DNA from: UBA3774 sp045600025 | GTDB taxonomy: Bacteria > Bacillota > Clostridia > Lachnospirales > Lachnospiraceae | Assembly (NCBI GenBank): GCA_045600025.1 | Contig: JAZRXC010000003.1 | Location: 1-36,238, forward strand | Direction of reading: 5' to 3' | Length of the DNA stretch: 36,238 nucleotides | In this document: in pieces, positions 1-5,577 of the stretch | Layout of the letters: every line of letters starts with the position of its first letter | How positions within the stretch are numbered: the stretch's first letter is position 1 | The notes under the pieces: model-generated | Database searches by the model: none | Told to the model about the DNA's origin: nothing | The model's input: only the letters and a program-made list of their open reading frames with translations | Translations under genes and position numbers: made by a program

Positions 1-11
1 TTTTTTGTCAT
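1..11 (-). CDS. Start of a gene running off the left edge
   Basis: Reading the minus strand, an ATG at 9-11 begins Met-Thr-Lys and runs out of the window. A GGAG ribosome binding site lies six bases upstream (18-21), which is good spacing. Only the start is visible, so the product cannot be named. The AT-rich stretch 25-130 upstream would have to hold its promoter, but I see no convincing -35/-10 pair there. Confidence 0.45.
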
Positions 12-139
12 GATTTTCTCCAGATAATGCTTTTTATTTGTTTATATTATATTACTATTTGGGCAGTTTAATGCAACGCATTATAATCATTGAGTGAATT
101 ATCAATTTAATTATAAATTATTTAACATATAATGGCAAC

Positions 140-164
140 GAAAAAGAAGCGCCGATGGCGCTTC
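140..164 (-). terminator. Intrinsic terminator after the Rpn-type nuclease gene
   Basis: A perfect 8-bp stem, GAAGCGCC at 146-153 and GGCGCTTC at 157-164, has a 3-base loop. On the minus strand it is followed by a T-rich run (140-145). It lies just beyond the stop codon at 188. Confidence 0.8.
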
Positions 165-187
165 CTGGTGTGATTTTCTAGTGTGTG

Positions 188-1036
188 TTATTTGATTAGT
201 TTTCGAAATTCTTCTACCGGGAGGCCGACGCGTTTTGCTGCCTCTTCAATCGTGATGAGGTTGTCTTTCACAAGATTGATCAGAGATTCAAGTATGCCCG
301 CAGTTTTGCCTTTTTCTATGCCTTCTGCTATACCTTCGAGTCTGCCTTCTGCTTTGCCTTCAAGTCTGCCTTCCGCTCTTGCATCATCCAGTTTTTCTTG
401 CAGTATCATAAAGTCCTCCTCCCACTTATGTTCATGCCTTGCGTATTCAACTTCTGCTTGTAGCTGATGTACCAGGTTATCATCGCTCCCGGATAACTCG
501 CCTGTCCTGATGTACTTTAAAAAAGCTTTCATCTCATCAGATAATCCGGTATCATCGCCTTTTGCATTAACTATCATGATTATTGTACCATCATCAAGGC
601 AATCTGAAAAGTCCTTATCGCTTCTGTATCTGTATGTTGATACAGCGGGCTTATATTTACCATCTTTAATGTTTTTACAGATAAATATAACATAGGTTTC
701 GTGAAGCCTTTCATAAGCAACGCTCTTTCCAAGTTGCTGCAGTGCAAGCATGCTGTGATAATATCTGCTTCTCTTTCCAAGATCTTTATCTCTACTTACC
801 TGCATTTCAATGTTATAGATTTTATTCTCTTCGTCTTCGGTGTACACATCGAATCGTACACCACGTCTATCAAGCCTTTGTACCACACTTTTCTGCGAAT
901 TAAGGTTCTTAAGCTTTTTGATACGCTTACCTAAAAGTAGCTCCAAAAGGCTCTTTGTAAGCTCCGGGCATTCGCCCATGATTTTCGAAAAACACAGATC
1001 ATTGGTAAACTTATACCTTGAATCCAAGTTACACAT
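188..1036 (-). CDS. Rpn family recombination-promoting nuclease / PDDEXK-type transposase-like protein
   Basis: This 282-residue protein resembles the Rpn/PDDEXK_2 family (often annotated as putative transposase), whose characterised members are DNA endonucleases that stimulate recA-independent recombination. The N-terminal motif with 'NDLCFSKIMG' is typical. Likely catalytic residues of the PD-(D/E)XK fold are Asp63, Glu77 and Gln79 (the family often has ExQ rather than ExK). The C-terminal third contains repeats of the type EGRLEGKAEG/EGIAEGIEKG, common in this family and probably helical. An AAGGAGG ribosome binding site sits six bases before the ATG. The gene stands alone and has no inverted repeats around it, so it is a solitary family member and not part of an insertion sequence. 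The function in this host is unknown. Confidence 0.85.
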   Translation of the reverse strand: MCNLDSRYKFTNDLCFSKIMGECPELTKSLLELLLGKRIKKLKNLNSQKSVVQRLDRRGVRFDVYTEDEENKIYNIEMQVSRDKDLGKRSRYYHSMLALQQLGKSVAYERLHETYVIFICKNIKDGKYKPAVSTYRYRSDKDFSDCLDDGTIIMIVNAKGDDTGLSDEMKAFLKYIRTGELSGSDDNLVHQLQAEVEYARHEHKWEEDFMILQEKLDDARAEGRLEGKAEGRLEGIAEGIEKGKTAGILESLINLVKDNLITIEEAAKRVGLPVEEFRKLIK

Positions 1037-1167
1037 ATGTGTCCTCCTTATTAAGTTGTATTTCTACAAGGCGCAATCGGTCCGAGCGGACTAAGATAAT
1101 CAGAAAAACCGGATATGCTGTTGTAGATATAAGGATGTTAGCACATGCAAAAAATAAAATCTACAAA

Positions 1168-1225
1168 TGTGACAAATCGTCACAAAAATAGGGGTTGGAG
1201 GAATGAAAATAAGCAAAAATGTGAC
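1168..1225. promoter_or_regulatory. Possible operator: TGTGAC inverted repeat plus a third copy
   Basis: TGTGAC (1168-1173) and GTCACA (1179-1184) form a perfect 6-bp inverted repeat with a 5-base spacer. A third TGTGAC lies at 1220-1225. The elements stand between the divergent Rpn-type gene and the zinc-ribbon operon. A regulator site is a guess; no regulator gene adjoins. Confidence 0.3.
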
Positions 1226-1250
1226 ACATACAAAGTTTATAAATACTTTA

Positions 1251-1279
1251 TACATAGAAAAGTATTTACAAGTTATAAT
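1251..1279 (+). promoter_or_regulatory. Possible promoter of the zinc-ribbon/DUF5685/J-domain operon
   Basis: A perfect -10 box TATAAT lies at 1274-1279, about 29 bases before the chosen ATG at 1308. The -35 candidate 17 bases upstream (TACATA, 1251-1256) matches only three of six consensus positions, so the promoter may depend on an activator or a different -35. Confidence 0.4.
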
Positions 1280-1307
1280 AAAAACAAGAAATAAACGGGA
1301 GTCCACT

Positions 1308-1748
1308 ATGAGAAACTTTTTTTCAAACCTCGGAAATAAATTCCGCCACTTTATGGAAGGCAGATACGGCGTAGACCAGTTAAACCGCTTCATACTACTG
1401 CTGGCTGTCATATTCATGGTAGCACAGATTATCATAGAAAAAGCAGTAGGCGGACCGAACATTGCATGCACAATTCTATACTACCTGGAACTACTGCTGC
1501 TCATATGGAATCTAGTCCGCATGCTGTCCAAAAACATCCAAAAACGCTACGCCCAGAACCAAACCTACCTCAAGATAAAAGGCAGAGTACTGGACTTCTT
1601 CAAGGGAGTAAAAAGAGAACCCGTAGACAAAGCCCATCGCATATACAAATGTCCCTCATGTAAACAAAAAGTACGCGTACCGGCAGGCCGCGGAAGGATA
1701 GCAATCACCTGCCCCAAATGCCACGCGCAATTTATAAAGAAGACCTGA
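1308..1748 (+). CDS. Small membrane protein with C-terminal zinc ribbon
   Basis: This 146-residue protein is of unknown function. Two hydrophobic segments (about residues 27-43 and 52-73) predict a membrane hairpin. The C-terminal cytoplasmic part holds a Cys4 zinc ribbon: CPSC at 115-118 and CPKC at 135-138. The start at 1308 is preferred because a GGGAG ribosome binding site lies six bases before it. The frame is open back to an ATG at 1203, but that ATG has a GGAGG only one base away, and the extension would cover the likely promoter. The gene is followed after one base by the DUF5685 gene and then the J-domain gene, so the three probably act together. The use of A- and C-ending codons is strong compared with genes to the right. 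Confidence 0.7.
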   Translation: MRNFFSNLGNKFRHFMEGRYGVDQLNRFILLLAVIFMVAQIIIEKAVGGPNIACTILYYLELLLLIWNLVRMLSKNIQKRYAQNQTYLKIKGRVLDFFKGVKREPVDKAHRIYKCPSCKQKVRVPAGRGRIAITCPKCHAQFIKKT

Positions 1749-1749
1749 G

Positions 1750-2571
1750 ATGTTCGGATATATATCAGTCAATCAACCGGAACTGAAAATAAAAGACTAC
1801 GACACCTACCACGCATACTACTGCGGACTATGCAAAGAACTAAAACACGTGGCAGGAAACTTCGGACGGCTAACACTCACCTATGACATGACATTCTTAT
1901 CGGTACTGTTAGCAGGACTGTACGAACCCGAAGAAGAAAAAACATACGAACGCTGCATCGTCCACCCGGAAAAACGCCACGAAAGCATCATACATAAATA
2001 CACAAGATACGCAGCAGACATGAACCTGCTACTCTCATACTACAACCTACTTGATGACTGGCGCGACGACAAACACATAACAAGTAAAGCCTTAGCAGAC
2101 GGCATCAAAAAACAGCTCACAAGGATAAAACGCGAATACCCGAGGCAGCAGACGGCAGTCACAACATATATGACAAGGCTCATATCCGCTCAGGATCATA
2201 AACTGACCGACATAGACAAAGTCGCAGGATACACAGGCGAAATGCTCGGAGAAATATTTGCCGCGCGAGATGATGAATGGGCACCCTCCCTAAAAAGACT
2301 TGGCTTCTACATGGGCAAATACATCTATCTGATGGACGCATACCTAGACCGCGAAGAAGACACAAAACGCGGACACTACAACATCTGGAACGCACAAGAA
2401 AAAACATACACTGAAGACGAAGCAATCTCCATAATGAATATGATGATGGGCGAATGCGCAATAACATTTGAGGCACTCCCGATCATCAAAAACGCCGAGA
2501 TACTGAGAAACATAATCTACAGCGGCGTATGGATAAAATACGAAATTAATCGAAACAAAGGACAAAAATGA
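1750..2571 (+). CDS. DUF5685 family protein
   Basis: This 273-residue protein resembles the DUF5685 family, common in Clostridia and without an established function. The N-terminus carries a CGLCKEL motif (Cys25, Cys28) and a third cysteine at 69 (ERCIVHPEK), which could bind a metal. The rest looks largely helical, with conserved-looking 'LLSYYNLLDDWRDD' and 'MGKYIYLMDAYLDREED' stretches rich in acidic residues. These Asp-rich helices recall metal-binding helical bundles, but that is only an impression. The start codon lies one base after the zinc-ribbon gene's stop, and the stop overlaps the start of the J-domain gene by four bases (ATGA), so translation is coupled. The gene belongs to the A/C-rich segment. 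Confidence 0.75.
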   Translation: MFGYISVNQPELKIKDYDTYHAYYCGLCKELKHVAGNFGRLTLTYDMTFLSVLLAGLYEPEEEKTYERCIVHPEKRHESIIHKYTRYAADMNLLLSYYNLLDDWRDDKHITSKALADGIKKQLTRIKREYPRQQTAVTTYMTRLISAQDHKLTDIDKVAGYTGEMLGEIFAARDDEWAPSLKRLGFYMGKYIYLMDAYLDREEDTKRGHYNIWNAQEKTYTEDEAISIMNMMMGECAITFEALPIIKNAEILRNIIYSGVWIKYEINRNKGQK

Positions 2572-3368
2572 TAAATCCCTATCAGGTACTCGGCGTAGAG
2601 CCCTCGGCCACAGACGATGAAATAAAAAAAGCCTACCGAAAGCTCAGCCGCAAATACCATCCCGACGCAAATATAAATAACCCTAACAAGGCCCAGGCAG
2701 AAGAAAAATTCAAAGAAATCCAACAGGCCTATGATCAGATTGTCCGCGAAAGAGAACAAGGCTACCGCGGAGGGAACTACGGCAGCTACGGAGGAGCCGG
2801 ATACGGCGGATCAAGTTACGGCGGAAATGGCTATGGCGGAAGTTACGGCGGGCAAAATTACGGCGGACAAAGTTACGGCGGACAAAGTTACGGCGGAGGC
2901 TTCTACTGGGGCCCGTTCAGCGACTTCTTCGGAGGCTTCGGCGGATTCGGCGGACAAGGAAGCGGTAGCCGCAGACAAGAAAACTACGACTCAGCAACCG
3001 CACAAAAACTAAACTCCGCAGCAACATATATAAATAACGGCAGTTACGACCAGGCAATGAACGTACTGAACTCAATGACCGAACGTCCCGCAAGATGGTA
3101 CTACTACGCAGCAGTCGCAAGCTCCGGCATGGGTAACAACGTAAACGCCCTAAGCTACGCAAAACAGGCACTAGCGATGGAGCCCGACAACATGGAATAT
3201 GAACGCCTTGTGCAGCGACTGGAAGGCGGCGGCACCTGGTATCAGCAGACCGGAGATGCCCAATACGGCAGAAATACCTGCGACGTAACAAGACTCTGCT
3301 TCACCTGCTGCGCAGCCCAGCTCTGCTGCGGAAGCTGCTGCGGAATGCCCAGAATCTTCTGTTGCTAA
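2568..3368 (+). CDS. J-domain (DnaJ-like) protein with Gly/Tyr repeats and Cys-rich tail
   Basis: This 266-residue protein begins with a J domain (residues 2-65) including the HPD motif at 31-33, which in this family stimulates the ATPase of DnaK/Hsp70. Next comes a low-complexity region of about 66-135, with YGGQS/YGGSS/YGGNG repeats passing into GGFGGFGG. A region of helical repeat type follows (about 141-218, resembling one TPR unit: ALSYAKQALAMEPDN). The last 29 residues contain ten cysteines, several as CC pairs (238-266). No DnaJ zinc-finger or C-terminal substrate domain is present, so this is a type III J protein, probably with specialised clients. Coupling to the DUF5685 and zinc-ribbon genes suggests these are its partners. 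Ordinary dnaJ is excluded by the architecture. Confidence 0.85.
   Translation: MINPYQVLGVEPSATDDEIKKAYRKLSRKYHPDANINNPNKAQAEEKFKEIQQAYDQIVREREQGYRGGNYGSYGGAGYGGSSYGGNGYGGSYGGQNYGGQSYGGQSYGGGFYWGPFSDFFGGFGGFGGQGSGSRRQENYDSATAQKLNSAATYINNGSYDQAMNVLNSMTERPARWYYYAAVASSGMGNNVNALSYAKQALAMEPDNMEYERLVQRLEGGGTWYQQTGDAQYGRNTCDVTRLCFTCCAAQLCCGSCCGMPRIFCC
2775..2898 (+). repeat. Coding tandem repeat for the Gly/Tyr-rich segment
   Basis: Short in-frame repeats encode Tyr-Gly-Gly-X-X. The cleanest part is three 15-bp units at 2853-2867, 2868-2882 and 2883-2897; the last two are identical and the first differs at one base. Units further upstream are degenerate. Such repeats can change copy number in steps of five residues without breaking the frame. 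Confidence 0.8.
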
Positions 3369-3396
3369 CCACACCAATCTTCTATAAATACAAAAA

Positions 3397-3430
3397 GCGG
3401 CATGGGAAACCATGCCGCAAATTTTTAATA
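3397..3430. terminator. Bidirectional terminator between the J-domain gene and malQ
   Basis: A 9-bp stem (GCGGCATGG 3397-3405; CCATGCCGC 3410-3418) with a GAAA loop is flanked by T-rich runs on both strands: ATTTTTAAT on the plus side, and TTTTTG on the minus side from 3392-3396. It lies between two convergent stop codons (3368 and 3436) and can serve both genes. Confidence 0.85.
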
Positions 3431-3435
3431 AAAGA

Positions 3436-4914
3436 CTACCGACCATACAACTTGGTAATGTAAGAAATACCCTCCGCGAGCTCATCCGACGCTTCGTCAG
3501 GCAAAAGACGCCACTGCCAATTACCGGCAGTAGTACCGGGCGTATTGATGCGATGAAACCTTCCAAGGCCCAAATAATCCTGAATAGGCGCTATAAAAAG
3601 ACCAGCCACACTACTCATTCCTCCTCGAATAACGCCGAGATTAAAACCCTCTTCTTTATGTAAACCAAGATACTCCGTCGCATAAGCAACATCAGAATCA
3701 GACGCATCCTCATGCCACTCGGCAAGAGTAGCATTGTCATGAGTACCCGTATAGCAAACGCAATTACTATTATAAGTATGCGGCAGATAATTTGAACACT
3801 CACCGCTATCAAAGGCAAACTGAAGCACCTTCATCCCCGGCCAGCCACTATCGGAAAGAAGCTGCGAAACCTCGGGGGTAAGAAAACCAAGATCCTCCGC
3901 AATAAAAGAAATATTCGGAAACCACCCGTTAAGCGTACTGACAAGCTCCATGCCGGGGCCCTTATGCCACTGACCGTTTTTCGCCGTAGTCTCGCCAAAA
4001 GGCACAGCCCAGTAAGACTCCAAACCACGGAAATGATCAAAACGAATAACATCAAAAAGCTTAGCCGCACCATCAATACGGCGAATCCACCAGCCGTAGC
4101 CGTCGGCCTTCATCTCATCCCAGTCATAAAGAGGATTGCCCCAAAGCTGACCGTCTTCGGAAAAATAATCCGGCGGAACACCACTTACTTCAAGCGGAAA
4201 CCCCTTCTCATCAAGCTGGAAAAACTCCTGCTCGCTCCACACATCAGCACTATCCATAGCAACATAAATCGGAACATCACCGATTATGGCAAGGCCCTGC
4301 TGATGGATATAATCGCGCAGCATATTCCACTGCTTATAGAACAGGAACTGAATAAATGTAAATAACTCGATATCATCCTGCAGCATGCTGCCGTAATGCG
4401 AAAGCGCAGCCGCATCACGAAGGCGCAGCGCATCATCCGGCCATTCCTGCCAGGACTTCATATCAAAATGGCGCTTACAGGCCATAAATAAAACATAGTT
4501 CGGAAGCCAGCTGATATTCTCATCAAGAAACTGATTGATATTCTCCTCATAACGCTTCCAGCCTCTTTTCTTAGCCAGCGAAAGAAGCTCAAAACGGCTC
4601 TCATATATCTTGCCGTAATCTACGTAGCGAGGCTCGCTTCCCCACGCATGCGAGTTAACCTCCTCGCCTGTCAGGAGACTGTCTTCTATTAACATATCAA
4701 GATCAATAAAATAAGGATTGCCGGCAAATGCGGAAAAGCTCTGGTAGGGGCTGTCACCGTAGCTCGTCGGACCGAGCGGAAGCATTTGCCAATAAGTCTG
4801 ACCTGCCTTGCGCAAAAAGTCAGCGAACTCATACGCTGCCTTACCAAATGTACCGATTCCGTAAGGCGAGGGCAGAGATGAAATCGGAAGTAATATACCA
4901 CTGGAACGTTTCAT
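3436..4914 (-). CDS. malQ: 4-alpha-glucanotransferase (amylomaltase)
   Basis: This 492-residue cytoplasmic enzyme of glycoside hydrolase family 77 transfers alpha-1,4-glucan chains between maltodextrins, releasing glucose, in glycogen or maltodextrin metabolism. The N-terminus (SSGILLPISSLPSPYGIG) and the 'LPLGPTSYGDSPYQS' and 'SAFAGNPYFIDLD' blocks are typical. The catalytic nucleophile is Asp293 in RFDHFRG and the acid/base is Glu340 in AEDLG; the THDN motif follows. Length is normal for the family. A GAGG ribosome binding site lies five bases before the ATG. A TATAAT-like box at 4929-4934, inside the T-tract of the STAS gene's terminator, could start transcription, but no good -35 goes with it. 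No other maltodextrin genes are near. The minus-strand codons mostly end in T or G, which mirrors the A/C-rich plus strand. Confidence 0.95.
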   Translation of the reverse strand: MKRSSGILLPISSLPSPYGIGTFGKAAYEFADFLRKAGQTYWQMLPLGPTSYGDSPYQSFSAFAGNPYFIDLDMLIEDSLLTGEEVNSHAWGSEPRYVDYGKIYESRFELLSLAKKRGWKRYEENINQFLDENISWLPNYVLFMACKRHFDMKSWQEWPDDALRLRDAAALSHYGSMLQDDIELFTFIQFLFYKQWNMLRDYIHQQGLAIIGDVPIYVAMDSADVWSEQEFFQLDEKGFPLEVSGVPPDYFSEDGQLWGNPLYDWDEMKADGYGWWIRRIDGAAKLFDVIRFDHFRGLESYWAVPFGETTAKNGQWHKGPGMELVSTLNGWFPNISFIAEDLGFLTPEVSQLLSDSGWPGMKVLQFAFDSGECSNYLPHTYNSNCVCYTGTHDNATLAEWHEDASDSDVAYATEYLGLHKEEGFNLGVIRGGMSSVAGLFIAPIQDYLGLGRFHRINTPGTTAGNWQWRLLPDEASDELAEGISYITKLYGR

Positions 4915-4937
4915 AAAAACCTCAAATAATTATAAAT

Positions 4938-4980
4938 AAAACAACAGTCACATAAGATACACCCATGTAACTGTTGTTTT
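4938..4980 (-). terminator. Terminator after the STAS-domain gene
   Basis: An 11-bp stem (4938-4948 with 4970-4980, AAAACAACAGT/ACTGTTGTTTT), extended by ACAT/ATGT, is followed on the minus strand by a T-rich run. It separates the STAS gene (stop at 5016) from malQ (start at 4914). Confidence 0.7.
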
Positions 4981-5015
4981 ATTAATTGTCGCAAAGGTGA
5001 AACCTAATAGCGAGA

Positions 5016-5312
5016 TTACTCGATGTTAAGAATATCTGAGAAGCCTGTGATATCGAAAACTTCTTTGATTTCTTCATTTGCGCCGCGAACAAGAACTCCG
5101 CCGTTAGCTGCCATAGCCTTCTGTGCTGCAAGAAGAACACGAAGTCCTGCAGATGAGATGTACTCAAGGTTCTCGAAGTTGAGAATGAGGCCGCTGCAAT
5201 TAGCGTACTCATCTTTGAGTGCTGCTTCAAGCTCGGGAGCTGTTGTGGTATCAAGACGTCCAGCAAGTGCTACATTTAATACGCCATTATCAACTGTCTT
5301 AGTAATTTCCAT
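5016..5312 (-). CDS. STAS-domain protein (anti-sigma factor antagonist type)
   Basis: This 98-residue single STAS domain resembles SpoIIAA/RsbV proteins, which bind an anti-sigma kinase and are inactivated by phosphorylation of a serine. The pattern 'LILNFENLEYISSAGLRVLL' contains the expected site at Ser53/Ser54. The start at 5312 is chosen because an AGGAAGG sequence precedes it at normal spacing and the domain begins right after it; the open frame reaches 5408 but passes through the promoter. No anti-sigma kinase or sigma factor gene lies nearby, so the partner is elsewhere. A role in stress or a partner-switching pathway is inferred from the family. It could also belong to the many stand-alone STAS proteins of Clostridia with no known partner. 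Confidence 0.85.
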   Translation of the reverse strand: MEITKTVDNGVLNVALAGRLDTTTAPELEAALKDEYANCSGLILNFENLEYISSAGLRVLLAAQKAMAANGGVLVRGANEEIKEVFDITGFSDILNIE

Positions 5313-5356
5313 GCCAAGTACCTTCCTAATAGAATGATATAAAATGTTACGCTTAT

Positions 5357-5385
5357 ATTGTATTCTATATAATTCAAAAAAGCAA
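5357..5385 (-). promoter_or_regulatory. Promoter of the STAS-domain gene
   Basis: On the minus strand the -35 TTGCTT (5380-5385) is separated by 17 bases from the -10 TACAAT (5357-5362). Both resemble sigma-A boxes. It faces away from the promoter of the riboswitch; the two -35 boxes are 14 bases apart. Confidence 0.65.
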
Positions 5386-5399
5386 GATTTCTTTTGAGA

Positions 5400-5428
5400 T
5401 TGACACAAATGATTATTTCTATTATATT
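5400..5428 (+). promoter_or_regulatory. Promoter of the Mn2+ riboswitch / P-type ATPase transcript
   Basis: A perfect -35 TTGACA (5400-5405), a 17-base spacer and the -10 TATATT (5423-5428) are present. Transcription would begin near 5435, at the first base of the riboswitch. Confidence 0.85.
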
Positions 5429-5434
5429 TAAGAT

Positions 5435-5522
5435 GCTCCTGGGGGAGTAGTCGACCGCATGATGCGGTGGCAAATCAACAATCTCAGCGCGCAGCGCTTG
5501 GTTTGCATGAAATGACCAGACC
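5435..5522 (+). ncRNA. yybP-ykoY (manganese) riboswitch aptamer
   Basis: The family signature GGGGAGTAG is at 5442-5450 and the matching 3' segment ATGACCAGAC at 5512-5521; CTGG (5439-5442) pairs with CCAG (5516-5519) as the closing helix. Inside lie a hairpin ACCGCA-TGA-TGCGGT (5454-5468) and a second arm closed by GCAAATC/GGTTTGC containing GCGC-GCA-GCGC. This layout matches the yybP-ykoY class, whose known ligand is Mn2+ and which in Lactococcus controls a Ca2+-type P-type ATPase (yoaB). The terminator after it is the expression platform. By analogy, high Mn2+ should prevent termination and turn the ATPase on. Confidence 0.9.
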
Positions 5523-5553
5523 CACGAATGGCTAAAAGCCGTTCGTGTTTTTT
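5523..5553 (+). terminator. Riboswitch expression-platform terminator
   Basis: CACGAA and GGC pair with GCC and TTCGTG around an AAAA loop (5523-5547) and are followed by six T's (5548-5553). It lies between the aptamer and the ATPase ribosome binding site, as expected for transcriptional control by the riboswitch. Confidence 0.85.
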
Positions 5554-5577
5554 ATGAGTATATATTCGGAGGAATTT

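Noticed and set aside
188..1036. Insertion sequence around the Rpn-type gene
   Set aside because: No terminal inverted repeats or target duplications are visible, and the gene has its own ribosome binding site and terminator.
1203..1307. Longer start for the zinc-ribbon protein at 1203
   Set aside because: The GGAGG is only one base from that ATG, the extension has no domain character, and it would cover the TATAAT box. The ATG at 1308 has a well-placed ribosome binding site.
5313..5408. N-terminal extension of the STAS protein
   Set aside because: The extension runs through the promoter boxes, and the STAS domain begins at 5312 behind a ribosome binding site.
5545..5577. Earlier ATG for the P-type ATPase
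   Set aside because: It lies inside the riboswitch terminator stem and has no ribosome binding site; the ATG at 5578 has GGAGG.
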